Counted from the first letter of the stretch, positions 43,731-53,052 are shown. The stretch is DNA of 64,000 bases from Kitasatospora herbaricolor (GCF_030813695.1 NZ_JAUSVA010000002.1:7835501-7899500), one strand, 5' to 3'. Translations and numbers: made by a program. Notes: generated by a model not told the origin, from the letters alone.

Positions 43731-43764
43731 ATAATTGCAGGCGCGGGATAATTGCAAACGCGGG
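43731..43764. promoter_or_regulatory. Two contiguous 17-bp direct repeats, predicted MarR operator
   Basis: ATAATTGCAGGCGCGGG (43731-43747) and ATAATTGCAAACGCGGG (43748-43764) abut exactly and differ at two positions. They form the AT-rich core of the MFS/MarR intergenic region, and a TTTGC element lies near the MFS start. Confidence 0.75.
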
Positions 43765-43891
43765 CTATTGTGCGAGTGTCCTATCCTGGGGAGCGCACAG
43801 CTCGGACCTCGTCGGGCGCACGGCCGCGCGGACATCCGCGGGACCAGTCGCACCGGCCGGGGGAGGAGTCGCACGGAGGAGGAAGCCGGAC

Positions 43892-44362
43892 ATGACCGCC
43901 ACGGACCCCGCACTCACCGCCCTAGCCCAGGGCTGGTGCGCGCTGTCGCTGCTGCACGGCCGGATCGAGGCCCGGGTCGAGAAGGCACTGCAGGCCGAAC
44001 ACGGCCTCAGTGCCAGGGAGTTCTCGCTGCTCGACGTGCTCGGGCGGCAGCACGACGGCCCCGGCGGCCACCTGCAGATGAAGCAGGTCGCGGACGCCGT
44101 CGTGCTCAGCCAGAGCGCCACCACCCGGCTGGTGACCCGTCTGGAGGACCGCGGGCTGCTCTCCCGCTACCTCTGCCCCACCGACCGGCGCGGCATCTAC
44201 ACGGAGGTCAGCGACAGCGGCCGGGCCCTGCTCGCCGAGGCCCGCCCCACCAACGACACCGCGCTGCGCGAGGCCCTGGCGGAGGCCGCCGAGGTGCCCG
44301 AACTGTCCGCCCTGGTGGAGGCCGTCCGCTCGGGCGGTGTCCCGGCCGGCGTGCGCGGCTGA
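43892..44362 (+). CDS. MarR family regulator
   Basis: A 156-residue winged-helix protein: LSLLHGRIEARVEKALQAEH, LSAREFSLLDVLGRQ, VLSQSATTRLVTRLEDRGLL as recognition helix and wing with CPTDRRGIYTEVSDSG. ATG 43892 follows GGAGGAGG. It likely controls the divergent MFS-HbpS unit and may lead into the MBL gene 124 bp downstream. Confidence 0.9.
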   Translation: MTATDPALTALAQGWCALSLLHGRIEARVEKALQAEHGLSAREFSLLDVLGRQHDGPGGHLQMKQVADAVVLSQSATTRLVTRLEDRGLLSRYLCPTDRRGIYTEVSDSGRALLAEARPTNDTALREALAEAAEVPELSALVEAVRSGGVPAGVRG

Positions 44363-44486
44363 CCCGCCCGGATCCCTCCGCCGGCCGGGCGTCCTCCGGG
44401 GCGCGCCCGGTCCGGCCCCGGCCTGCCCCGGCCGGGACCTCGGCCCCGGAAAACCCCAGTCCCTCCCGTACCGAGGAGTCTCCCGC

Positions 44487-45359
44487 ATGTCCCGCTGGCA
44501 GATCGGCGACATCACCGTCCACCGCGTGGACGAGATCACCCTGCCCGCCGAGACCGGTCCCTGGCTGCTCCCCGGCGCCACCCCGGACGTGGTCGCCGGG
44601 AGCGACTGGCTGGCACCGGCGTTCGCCGGCCCGGACCACGTGATCCGCCTCGCCTTGCACAGCTTCGCGTTGGAGGTCGCGGGGATGCGGGTGCTCGTGG
44701 ACACCGGTGTCGGCAACGGCAAGACCAGGGCCAATCCCGCCTGGCACCGGCTCGACACGCCGTACCTGGAGCGGCTCGCCGCCGTCGGATTCACCCCCGC
44801 CGGGGTGGACCGGGTGATCCTCACCCATCTGCACGCCGACCACGTGGGATGGAACACCACCGCCGCGCCGGACGGCAGTTGGCGGCCGACCTTCCCCCGG
44901 GCCCGCTACCTCACCGCCCGCGCGGAGGACGAGTACTGGGCGGCGGCCGACATCGAGCCGGCCCGCCGTCAGATGCTGGACGACTCGGTCGAGCCGGTCC
45001 GCGCGCACGGCCTGCTCGACCTGGTCGACGTGCCGCCGGGCGGCACCGAGATCCTCCCCGGCCTCACCCTGGTGCCCACCCCCGGGCACACCCCGGGGCA
45101 GATCGCGGTGGTGCTCAACAGTCGGGGCCGGAGCGCCGTCATCACCGGGGACTGCGTGCACCACCCCGTCCAGCTGGCGCACCCGGATCTGTGCAGCTGC
45201 GTCGACATCGACCCGGCCGCCGCCGTCCGGACCAGGACCGGCCTGCTGGAGGATCTCGCCGGCACCGACACGCTGCTGCTCGGCAGCCACTTCCCCGAGC
45301 CCACCGGCGGCCTGGTCCGCCGGGACGGGGACGCCTTCCGCCTGGTTGCGCTCGACTGA
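44487..45359 (+). CDS. Metallo-beta-lactamase fold hydrolase
   Basis: A 290-residue MBL-fold protein. The metal motif is LTHLHADHVGWN, preceded by RVLVDTGVGNGK, with PTPGHTPGQIAV, ITGDCVHH and LLLGSHFPEPT supplying the remaining ligands. It resembles N-acyl-homoserine-lactonase-type MBL enzymes. The substrate is unknown. The leader contains GAGGAG at 44473-44478. Confidence 0.9.
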   Translation: MSRWQIGDITVHRVDEITLPAETGPWLLPGATPDVVAGSDWLAPAFAGPDHVIRLALHSFALEVAGMRVLVDTGVGNGKTRANPAWHRLDTPYLERLAAVGFTPAGVDRVILTHLHADHVGWNTTAAPDGSWRPTFPRARYLTARAEDEYWAAADIEPARRQMLDDSVEPVRAHGLLDLVDVPPGGTEILPGLTLVPTPGHTPGQIAVVLNSRGRSAVITGDCVHHPVQLAHPDLCSCVDIDPAAAVRTRTGLLEDLAGTDTLLLGSHFPEPTGGLVRRDGDAFRLVALD

Positions 45360-45360
45360 C

Positions 45361-45384
45361 CGCCGCCGACGGTCACCGGCGGCG
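45361..45384. terminator. Hairpin after the MBL gene
   Basis: CGCCGCCG (45361-45368) pairs with CGGCGGCG (45377-45384). The MBL stop overlaps the first base region. Confidence 0.45.
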
Positions 45385-45414
45385 CCTACCTGCGTCCGGC
45401 CTCTCCGTCCTGCC

Positions 45415-45513
45415 TCCGGCCGTGTCCGGCCGTGTCCGGCCTACGTCGGCGTGGCTGCGGCGTGCGGGCCGGCAGGGCGAACGGGCGGGGTCGGCAGGGC
45501 GAACGGGCGGGGC
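45415..45513. repeat. Short tandem repeats in the MBL-SIS convergent gap
   Basis: CGTGTCCGGC is repeated at 45421 and 45431. A 22-bp unit containing GGCAGGGCGAACGGGCGGGG is repeated at about 45470 and 45492. The 310-bp gap 45360-45669 has no convincing gene. Confidence 0.6.
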
Positions 45514-45669
45514 CGGCGCAGGGGCCGGTGACCCAGTACCGCGTCGGAGCGGCCCGCTGCGCGGCGGGTCGGCGTACTCCTGACGAGGTGGGGCGGCCGC
45601 CGGCCGGGCGGTCGGGGCACCCGGCGGTGCGGCGTCGGCGGGCGGTGGAGGGGCGGGGCCCGGGCGGGC

Positions 45670-46629
45670 TCAGCCGGGCTGCCCGCCGAGGACCACCGAG
45701 CGGGTCAGGTTGAGCGGGCGGTCGGGGTTGCGGCCGGCCGCCTCGGCGGCGGCGACGGCGAGCCGGTGCACCCGGACCAGGTCGGCCATCGGGTCCAGCG
45801 CGGCGTCCTGCGCGCCGGAGCCGTCGACCAGCAGGCCGCCGACCCGGGCGATGTCGTCGGCGAGGCCGTCCGGCAGGGCGCCGAGCATCCAGACCGCGCG
45901 GCCGGGGCCGGTGATCGCGATCGGGCCGTGCCGGTACTCCATCGCCGGGTAGGACTCGGTCCAGGAGCCGGCGGCCTCCCGCATCTTCAGCGCGGCCTCC
46001 TGCGCCAGCCCGTACGTCCACCCGGCGCCGAGGAAGGAGATCTGGCCGGCCGTCACGGTGCCGGCGGGGAGCTCCTCGGCCAGGGCGCGTTCGGCGTCCT
46101 CGGCGGCCCGCGCGACGCTGACGACGCCGGCCGGCAGCGCGTCCTCGCTCTCCAGGTGGGCCCGGAGCAGGGCGAGCGCGGTGGTGGCGAAGCGGGTCTG
46201 GACGACCGACTCCTCGTCGGCGAACTCGAGTACGACGGTGGCGCCCGCCAGCTTCATCACCGGGGTGGCCGGGTCGGCGGTGAGGGCGGTGGACGGGATC
46301 GCGGGGTCGAGCCGGGCGAGCAGGTCGAGCACCTCGGTGGTGGTGCCGGAGCGGGTGAGGGCGACCACCCGGTCGTAGCTGCGCCCGTGCGGGAACTCCG
46401 AGGCGGCGAAGGCATCGGTCAGCCCGTGCCCGCCCTGCTCGCGCAGTGCCGCGTACGCCTGGGCCATGAACCAGGAGGTGCCGCAGCCGACGACCGCCAC
46501 CCGCTCGCCCCGGTTCGGCAGGGCGGCCGCGGCGGCCGGGACGAGGGCCGCGGCGCGGCGCCAGCAGTCCGGCTGGGTGTCGATCTCGATCGCCGTGCGG
46601 GAGACGGGGGAGGGCGTCGGGCTCGACAT
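45670..46629 (-). CDS. SIS-domain sugar isomerase / aminosugar deaminase-like protein
   Basis: A 319-residue protein with two SIS domains: VAVVGCGTSWFMAQAYAAL and VALTRSGTTTEVLDLLARL in the first, FLGAGWTYGLAQEAALKMRE and EYRHGPIAI in the second. This is the isomerase half of glucosamine-6-phosphate synthase or AgaS-like enzymes, so it acts on a phosphosugar such as GlcN-6-P or GalN-6-P. It stands alone, with a promoter immediately upstream. Confidence 0.88.
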   Translation of the reverse strand: MSSPTPSPVSRTAIEIDTQPDCWRRAAALVPAAAAALPNRGERVAVVGCGTSWFMAQAYAALREQGGHGLTDAFAASEFPHGRSYDRVVALTRSGTTTEVLDLLARLDPAIPSTALTADPATPVMKLAGATVVLEFADEESVVQTRFATTALALLRAHLESEDALPAGVVSVARAAEDAERALAEELPAGTVTAGQISFLGAGWTYGLAQEAALKMREAAGSWTESYPAMEYRHGPIAITGPGRAVWMLGALPDGLADDIARVGGLLVDGSGAQDAALDPMADLVRVHRLAVAAAEAAGRNPDRPLNLTRSVVLGGQPG

Positions 46630-46678
46630 GGGGCGCTCCTGGAAGGCTCGGAACAGCGTGTGATTCGTAGTGATCATT

Positions 46679-46707
46679 TGATAGCAGTTTCGAGCATGTA
46701 TACGCAA
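46679..46707 (-). promoter_or_regulatory. Promoter of the SIS gene
   Basis: On the minus strand TTGCGT (plus 46702-46707), a 17-base spacer and CTATCA (plus 46679-46684). The -10 region overlaps an AT-rich near-palindrome TGATCATTTGATA (46671-46683), a possible operator. Confidence 0.55.
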
Positions 46708-46782
46708 GATCGGATGGCGATGTGCGGGCGTGGTCGCCCGAGGGTCCTTCGACTGTGAGGCAGAACACTGGTCGCGCGTTTG

Positions 46783-46824
46783 GTTGCCTGAGGCAACTAA
46801 GGTCTATGGTTGCCTCAGGCAACC
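46783..46824. promoter_or_regulatory. Paired palindromic MarR operators
   Basis: GTTGCCT-G-AGGCAAC (46783-46797) and GGTTGCCT-C-AGGCAACC (46808-46824), both perfect palindromes with centres 26 bp apart. The second ends 14 bp before the GTG of the MarR gene. Confidence 0.9.
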
Positions 46825-46838
46825 AAAAGGAGGGTCAC

Positions 46839-47348
46839 GTGAACGACGAGCAGGTGCTCGCCTCCGTCCTGGACAGCCTGGCCGCGGTCATGGAGCTGCG
46901 GCGGCATCAGCCGGTCCAGCTCAGGGCGAGGACGGCCATGCTCGCGGCGCTCACCCGGCACGGTGAGCTGCGCGTGGTGGAGCTCGCCGAACACCTCCAG
47001 GTCGACCTGTCGGCGGTCAGCCGCCAGCTGGCCCACCTGGAGCAGGACGGCCTCGCCAACCGCCGTCCCAACCCCGCCGACGGCCGGTCCTGCCTGGTCA
47101 GCCCCACCGAGGCCGGTCTCGACCTGCTGGCCCGGACCCGGGTGGAGAGCACCCACCGGCTGGCGCGCTCCACCGAGGCCTGGGACCGCGCGGACCTCCG
47201 GACCCTCGCCGCACTCCTGAACCGGCTCCACCAGGACCTGGCGCACGGGTTCCTGCCCGCCGCAGCCACAGCGGCAGCACCCGCCGCAACCACAGCATCC
47301 TCACCGCCCGCCGTACCCGTACCGCCCGCCGCACCCGCCCGACCGTGA
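46839..47348 (+). CDS. MarR family regulator
   Basis: A 169-residue winged-helix regulator: LRARTAMLAALTRHGELRVVE, VDLSAVSRQLAHLEQDGLA, RRPNPADGRSCLVSPTEAG. The last 30 residues are Ala/Pro/Thr-rich. GTG 46839 follows AAAAGGAGGG. It represses itself and the downstream exporter gene by the two palindromes just upstream (inference). Confidence 0.92.
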   Translation: MNDEQVLASVLDSLAAVMELRRHQPVQLRARTAMLAALTRHGELRVVELAEHLQVDLSAVSRQLAHLEQDGLANRRPNPADGRSCLVSPTEAGLDLLARTRVESTHRLARSTEAWDRADLRTLAALLNRLHQDLAHGFLPAAATAAAPAATTASSPPAVPVPPAAPARP

Positions 47349-47368
47349 CGGGACCAAGGAGTCATGAC

Positions 47369-49003
47369 GTGTCGCACCAGCAATCCAACGGGTCACCCGC
47401 GGGCCCGACCGGGACCGCGAAGCCGGCGGAGCCCATGACGCACCGGCAGATCATGGAGGCCCTCTCCGGGCTCCTGCTCGGCCTGTTCGTGGCGATCCTG
47501 TCCAGCACCGTGGTGTCCAACGCCCTGCCACGGATCGTCTCCGACCTGCACGGCAGCCAGTCCGCGTACACCTGGGTGGTCACCTCGACCCTGCTGGCCA
47601 CCACCGTCTCCACCCCGATCTGGGGCAAGCTCGCCGACCTCACCAGCAAGAAGCTGCTGATCCAGATCTCGCTGCTGGTGTACATCGCCGGCTCCGCCCT
47701 GGCCGGGCTCTCGCAGAACACCGGGATGCTCATCGCCTGCCGGGTGGTGCAGGGCCTCGGGGCCGGCGGACTCACCGCGCTGGCCCAGGTCATCCTGGCG
47801 ACCATGATCCCGCCGCGCGAGCGGGGCAAGTACAACGGCTACCTCGGCGCGGTGATGGCGGTCGGCACCATCGGCGGCCCGCTGCTCGGCGGTGTCGTGG
47901 TGGACACCTCCTGGCTCGGCTGGCGCTGGTGCTTCTACGTCGGCGTCCCGTTCGCGGTGCTGGCCCTGATCGTGCTGCAGCGCACTCTCAAGCTGCCGGT
48001 GGTCCGGCGCACGGTGAGGGTGGACTACCCGGGCGCCGTGCTGGTCAGCGCGGCGGTCAGCCTGCTGCTGGTCTGGGTCTCGCTGGCCGGCGACAGCTTC
48101 GCCTGGGGGTCCTGGCAGACCGCCGTGATGGTGGCCGGCGCCCTGCTGCTGGCGGCGCTCTTCGTGGTGGTCGAGCTGCGCACCGCCGAGCCGATCATCC
48201 CGATGCACCTGTTCCGCAACCGCACCGTGAGCCTGTCGGTGGTCGCCAGTCTCGCCGTCGGCACCGCGATGTTCGGCGCGACGGTGTTCCTCAGCCAGTA
48301 CTTCCAGATCAGCCGCGGCAAGTCGCCGACGATGTCGGGTCTGATGTCGCTGCCGATGATCCTCGGCCTGACCCTCTCCTCGACGATCGTCGGCCGGCTG
48401 ATCACCTCCTCCGGCCGCTGGAAGCGCTACCTGGTCACCGGCGGTGTCCTGCTGACCATCGGCTTCGCGCTGATGTCGACCGTCCGGGTGGACACCTCCC
48501 TGGTGCTGCTCTCCGGCTACATGTTCCTGGTCGGCTGCGGCCTCGGGATGACCATGCAGAACCTCGTCCTGGCCGTCCAGAACACCGTGCCGATGCACGA
48601 ACTGGGCGCGGCCAGCTCGGTGGTGGCCTTCTTCCGGACGCTCGGCGGCACCATCGGCGTCTCCGCGCTCGGTGCCGTGCTCGCGGCCCGCGTGAAGACC
48701 TACACCGCCGAGGGCCTGACCGGGATCGGCGTCACCTCGGCCGGCGGCGACGGCTCGCTGCCCGACGTCCGCACCCTGCCCGCACCGATCGCGCACGTGA
48801 TCGAGGGTGCCTACGGGCACGCCACCGGCGGTGTTTTCCTGATCGCGGCGCCGATCGCGCTGGTGGCCCTGATCGCGATCCTCTTCGTCAAGGAGACCCC
48901 GCTGCGCGGCGGCGCGGCCCCCAAGGCCGGGTCCGCCCCCGGCTCCGCGACCGAGCAGCCCGCCGCCGGCTCCGTCGGCGAGCCCGCCGCCGTGGCCGGC
49001 TGA
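47369..49003 (+). CDS. MFS drug exporter, DHA2 (14-helix) type
   Basis: A 544-residue multidrug exporter of the DHA2/EmrB group: IMEALSGLLLGLFVAILSST, motif with STPIWGKLADLTSKKLL, and the motif C region GYLGAVMAVGTIGGPLLGG. Fourteen hydrophobic segments can be traced, and the C-terminal tail is Gly/Ala/Pro-rich. GTG 47369 has AAGGAG 7 bases upstream; a GTG at 47345 overlapping the MarR stop (GTGA) is the alternative. Expression is tied to the preceding MarR gene. Confidence 0.93.
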   Translation: MSHQQSNGSPAGPTGTAKPAEPMTHRQIMEALSGLLLGLFVAILSSTVVSNALPRIVSDLHGSQSAYTWVVTSTLLATTVSTPIWGKLADLTSKKLLIQISLLVYIAGSALAGLSQNTGMLIACRVVQGLGAGGLTALAQVILATMIPPRERGKYNGYLGAVMAVGTIGGPLLGGVVVDTSWLGWRWCFYVGVPFAVLALIVLQRTLKLPVVRRTVRVDYPGAVLVSAAVSLLLVWVSLAGDSFAWGSWQTAVMVAGALLLAALFVVVELRTAEPIIPMHLFRNRTVSLSVVASLAVGTAMFGATVFLSQYFQISRGKSPTMSGLMSLPMILGLTLSSTIVGRLITSSGRWKRYLVTGGVLLTIGFALMSTVRVDTSLVLLSGYMFLVGCGLGMTMQNLVLAVQNTVPMHELGAASSVVAFFRTLGGTIGVSALGAVLAARVKTYTAEGLTGIGVTSAGGDGSLPDVRTLPAPIAHVIEGAYGHATGGVFLIAAPIALVALIAILFVKETPLRGGAAPKAGSAPGSATEQPAAGSVGEPAAVAG

Positions 49004-49104
49004 GGAGGGCCGCGGCGACTCCACAAGCTCGGCGGCCCCGCGGCTCAAGGGACGGGGCCGGGCCGCCGGCCGGGCGCACCCAGGGCATCGGTGCGCACGG
49101 CGAA

Positions 49105-49139
49105 GCCGGGCCGGACCGCGTGAAGCGGTCCGGCCCGGC
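49105..49139. terminator. Strong bidirectional terminator
   Basis: A perfect 15-bp stem (49105-49119 with 49125-49139) and a 5-base GTGAA loop, followed by TGTTTCCC. It sits between the convergent MFS and subtilase genes. Confidence 0.88.
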
Positions 49140-49194
49140 CTGTTTCCCCCGGCCTGTTTCCCCCGGGCGTTTTCCCCGGCGCCGGGGCCGGCGG

Positions 49195-52100
49195 TCAGCG
49201 CAGGCCGAAGGCCCGGATGATCTCCTGGCTCACCGAGCCGCCCTTGCCGTCCGAGGCGGTGGCCCGCAGCGAGACGAACCCGCCCGGCGTCCTCGGCAGC
49301 TTGACGTCGGCCGTCCAGACGCCCGCGCCGTCGCGCTTGAGCTTGGCGGCGCTCCAGGTCGCACCGTCGTCGAAGGAGACCGACAGGGTGGCCGAGGAGG
49401 CCCTGGTCACGCCGTCCAGCCACTCCTGGGTGGCGGCCGCGAGCCCGATCCGGGTGGAGCCGCCGGCCTTGACGTCGCCGGCGGTGTCCGTGGCGACGTC
49501 GTAGTCGAGCTGCAGCAGCTTGATGTCCTGCTGGAACGGCCCGTCCTGCGGGATCCGGCCGGAGCGGAAGCCCCACTCGGTGTGCGTCCGGGTCGACGTC
49601 TTCCAGGCCCCGGCGTCCCGGCGGGAATCCAGGACCAGCCGGTACGGCTGCTCCTCGGCGGGCTGCTCCCAGCCGTAACCCGCGCGCCCGGCACCGGACT
49701 TCACCAGGGTGTCGCCCCGGTAGAGGGCGTAGGAGGTGGTGTCGTACTCGTCGTCGGGCATCGAGCCGGAGTGGCCGGCGCCGTTGTCCGTCCACATGCT
49801 GACGTTGAACTGGATGTCGTCGTAGATGCTGCGGGTGGGCCCCCAGTAGCCGGTGCCCAGGCGCGGGCGCTGGATGCCGCCGAACCAGTCGGTGCGATAG
49901 GTCCGCCCGGGGCGGTAGGTGTCCCTGCCGCCCCGCATCTCGGCCAACTCCGTCTCGTAGCCGGGGCTGTAGACCGCGTGGTCCTCGTACCAGAAGCCGC
50001 TGCCGCGCTGCTCGGAGACCCACTCGGTGCGGGTGCTGGGGTAGGTCTCCTTCTCGGCGAAGCCGATGCCCGGGCCCCAGGCCGGGATGTCGTAGCGGTA
50101 GCCGCCGCCGGGTACCGTGCGGAACCCGTTGTAGGTGGCCTCGACCTTGGCCAGGTCGCGCTTCGGGTCCGGGGTGTAGGCGAGCGGGCGGTCCGGGACG
50201 GCGCCGTCGTGCTGGTCGAGCAGGTCGTACAGGTAGCGGGTGTCCTTGCGCCGGGTCACGTCCAGGTCGAACCGGCCGTGCTGGGCGGAGGCGATCAGCC
50301 CCGCGCCGGCGTCGCGCATCACGGAGACCACGGTGAGCGGGGTGGCGGTGCCCTGCTCGTCGGCGTAGTACTCCATCAGCCGGCCGGGGCCGTCGTTGAC
50401 GACGACCAGCAGCTCGGCGCCCGCCGCCAGGGCGTTGGCGGCCCGCCGGGCGGGCGGGACGGCGTCGGCGCGCCGGACGACGACCGCCTTGCCGCGCACG
50501 TCCAGGCCCGCGTAGTCGGCCGCCGCACCCTGCCCGGCGTACACCGCGCGCAGTTCGGCCGAGCCGTCGGTGACGGTGGCACCGGCCTGCGCGGTGGCCT
50601 CCGGCCCCTGGCCGCCCTGGCCGCCCTGGCCGCCGTGGCCGTCCGACTGCTCCTGCCCCGCCTCGCCTCCCTGCTCTCCTTGTCCTCCCTGCTGTGCCTG
50701 CTGCTCCGGCTCGGGCTGCTGCGGCTGCCGGCCCTTGCCGGCGGTGCGCAGGTCGACGGCGGGTTCGCCGAGGCGCCAGCGGGTCAGGTAGCTGAAGCTG
50801 CCGTCGGTGACCTTCTCGGTCGGGCTCGCGTACAGGGTGTCGTAGGCGGGCGGCATCACGTAGGCGTCGCGCAGTACGTTGCCGTTGTCGAAGGTGCGGG
50901 CGAAGTCCCAGCGCAGCTGGCGCTGTTGGGTTCGTTGCGGGACCGCCGTGCTGACCTTGCGGGCCTTGCTCGCGTCCAGCCGGACGGTGGCCGGCCCCGT
51001 GAGCACCGTCTCGGGGTCGATCAGGACGGCCATGCCCAGCGAGTCGGGCTGATCGCCGCTGACGTCCAGCGCGGCCCAGGTGGCGTAGGTGCCGGGCGGC
51101 AGGCGCAGGGTGCGCTCCCCGTCCACCGCGATCGGCGACATGTTCGGGTCGTCCTTCTCGGCGAGCACCACCACGCCGGCCGCGGGCTTGCCGTCCCGTC
51201 CGGTCAACTTCACGGTGTAGTCGTAGAGTTCGCGCTCCTTCTGGAGGGCGAAGCCGGTGTGCGCGACCACCGCGCCGGAGGCCGGGTCGGTGGCGAGCAC
51301 CTGCCCGGAGAAGGTGGTGGCGCTCGGGACGCCCGCCGGGTCCAGGGTGAGCGTCACGTCCGCCGTGCCGCCGGCCGGCACGGTGACCGTCCGCGCCGAG
51401 AGGGAGTAGGCGGCGTCGGCGGTGTCCGTGGCCAGGTTCAGGGTGACCGCGGCCGGGCCCGTGTTGCGGTAGCCGACCGTACGGGTGACCGGCGCGGCGC
51501 CGGCGGTCGGCCAGCGGTAGACCGCGGCCTCCACCGAACCGGTCGCCTCCACAGTCGAGTTGACGGCGGCGAGCACGTCGAGCCGGCCGGTGCCCTGCTC
51601 GTACGGAGTGAAGCCCGGCAGCACCCTGGAGGAACTCATCAGGGCTTCCTTGAGCTGCTGCCCGGACCATTCGGGGTGACGCTGCTTGAGGATCGCGGCG
51701 GCGCCCGCCACGTGCGGCGTGGCCATCGAGGTGCCCGACATGGTCTGGTACATGCCGCTGCCCGTGGCCAGCGCCTGCGAGCGGGCGGCGGTGATGTCCA
51801 CCCCGGGCGCGGAGAGGTCCGGCTTGAGCCCGTACGAGCCGCTCAGCGGGCCCATGCTGGAGAAGTCGGCCCGGCCGTCCTGCTTGTCGACGGCCGCGAC
51901 GGTCAGCGCGGCGGCCGCCGAACCGGGGGCGCCGATCGTCCCGGCGCCGTACGCGTTGCCGGCCGCGATCACGTACAGCGGCCCGCCGTCCGCCGACAGC
52001 GCGTCCACGGCCTGCGCCATCGGGTCGGTGCCGTCGTCGGGGACCGACGAGCCGAGGCTCATGCTGACCACGTCGGCGCCCTGCGCCTTGGCCCACTCCA

Positions 52101-53052
52101 TGCCCGCGATGATCCAGGAGTCCTGCCCGGAGCCCTCGTCCGAGAGCACCTTGCCGATCAGCAGGCTCGCGCCGGGCGCCACGCCCTTGTAGGCGCCCGC
52201 CGAGGCCGCGCCGCTGCCCGCGACGGTGGAGGCGACATGGGTGCCGTGGCCGTTCCCGTCGGTCACCGCCTGCCCCGGTACGAAGCTCCGCTCGCCGGCG
52301 ATCCGGTCCTTGACGTCCGGGTGGGTGCTGTCGACCCCGGTGTCCAGCACGGCCACCTTGCGGCCCGAGCCGTCGAAGCCGGCGGCCCACGCCTGCGGCG
52401 CGTTGACCTGCGGCACCGACTCCTTGAGGCTGGCCTCGACCCGGCCGTCCAGCCAGAGCTTCTCGATGCCCTTGGCCTCGTTCAGCGACCGCGCGGCGGG
52501 CTTCGGAGCCAGGTCGTTCCAGAACGCCCGGGCCTGCGTGCTGCGCGCCTTGAGCGCCGCGCCGCCGATGCTCGGCAACTGCCGCACCACGGTGCTGCCG
52601 GCCGGCGCGGGCGGCAGCGAACGGGCGGCCAGGGCCGGCCTGCCGTACGTGGCGATCAGCGGCAGCCCGCCGGAGCGCGCGTCGTCGTAGCCCATCCGCA
52701 CCAGCGCGGTGATGTCGAAGAGCCGCTGGTCCAGCTTGCCGGCGGCGAGCAACGGCTGCGCCTCGTCCGGCAGGACGTGGATGTCGCCGCCGGACTGCTG
52801 GACGTGCACCCCGCCCCTGGCACCGTCGGGGCGGTCCACGGTCACGGTGTCCTGGCTGCCGGGGCCGTCGGTGTAGTGCACGACGTCACCGGTGACCAGG
52901 GTGAGGTCGTAGGTGCTGGACAGCGCCGCGGCGGTGGGCGCGGTGGCACCCGGCGCGGCGTACGCGGAGGTCGGGGGCAGCAGGATCCCGGTGCCGAGCA
53001 GCAGCGCGGTGGCGCCGGCCAGCAGGGGGACCCGTCCTCGTATCTGGGTCAT
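49195..53052 (-). CDS. Secreted S8 (subtilisin-like) serine protease, very large
   Basis: A 1285-residue exported protease. A signal peptide (LLAGATALLLGTGILLPPTSAYA) is followed by an inhibitor-like propeptide, then the S8 domain with Asp237 (VAVLDTGVDSTHPD), His269 (GNGHGTHVAS), Asn366 (IAAGN) and Ser442 (GTSMATPHVAG). A long C-terminal half has beta-sandwich repeats, a PA-like segment (ELLVVVNDGPGRLMEYY) and a final Ig-like domain. Between about 770 and 822 lies a Gln/Gly/Glu-rich insertion. Numbering is from ATG 53052; ATG 53058 is also possible. It degrades extracellular protein. Confidence 0.93.
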   Translation of the reverse strand: MTQIRGRVPLLAGATALLLGTGILLPPTSAYAAPGATAPTAAALSSTYDLTLVTGDVVHYTDGPGSQDTVTVDRPDGARGGVHVQQSGGDIHVLPDEAQPLLAAGKLDQRLFDITALVRMGYDDARSGGLPLIATYGRPALAARSLPPAPAGSTVVRQLPSIGGAALKARSTQARAFWNDLAPKPAARSLNEAKGIEKLWLDGRVEASLKESVPQVNAPQAWAAGFDGSGRKVAVLDTGVDSTHPDVKDRIAGERSFVPGQAVTDGNGHGTHVASTVAGSGAASAGAYKGVAPGASLLIGKVLSDEGSGQDSWIIAGMEWAKAQGADVVSMSLGSSVPDDGTDPMAQAVDALSADGGPLYVIAAGNAYGAGTIGAPGSAAAALTVAAVDKQDGRADFSSMGPLSGSYGLKPDLSAPGVDITAARSQALATGSGMYQTMSGTSMATPHVAGAAAILKQRHPEWSGQQLKEALMSSSRVLPGFTPYEQGTGRLDVLAAVNSTVEATGSVEAAVYRWPTAGAAPVTRTVGYRNTGPAAVTLNLATDTADAAYSLSARTVTVPAGGTADVTLTLDPAGVPSATTFSGQVLATDPASGAVVAHTGFALQKERELYDYTVKLTGRDGKPAAGVVVLAEKDDPNMSPIAVDGERTLRLPPGTYATWAALDVSGDQPDSLGMAVLIDPETVLTGPATVRLDASKARKVSTAVPQRTQQRQLRWDFARTFDNGNVLRDAYVMPPAYDTLYASPTEKVTDGSFSYLTRWRLGEPAVDLRTAGKGRQPQQPEPEQQAQQGGQGEQGGEAGQEQSDGHGGQGGQGGQGPEATAQAGATVTDGSAELRAVYAGQGAAADYAGLDVRGKAVVVRRADAVPPARRAANALAAGAELLVVVNDGPGRLMEYYADEQGTATPLTVVSVMRDAGAGLIASAQHGRFDLDVTRRKDTRYLYDLLDQHDGAVPDRPLAYTPDPKRDLAKVEATYNGFRTVPGGGYRYDIPAWGPGIGFAEKETYPSTRTEWVSEQRGSGFWYEDHAVYSPGYETELAEMRGGRDTYRPGRTYRTDWFGGIQRPRLGTGYWGPTRSIYDDIQFNVSMWTDNGAGHSGSMPDDEYDTTSYALYRGDTLVKSGAGRAGYGWEQPAEEQPYRLVLDSRRDAGAWKTSTRTHTEWGFRSGRIPQDGPFQQDIKLLQLDYDVATDTAGDVKAGGSTRIGLAAATQEWLDGVTRASSATLSVSFDDGATWSAAKLKRDGAGVWTADVKLPRTPGGFVSLRATASDGKGGSVSQEIIRAFGLR
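50590..50740. repeat. Simple-sequence insertion inside the subtilase gene
   Basis: The coding strand reads through repeated Gln-Pro, Gln-Gln, Gly-Gln and Gly-Glu units (PQQPEPEQQAQQGGQGEQGG and HGGQGGQGGQG). On the plus strand this shows as repeats of CTGGCCGCC and TGCTCC-type units. The frame stays open. Confidence 0.8.
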
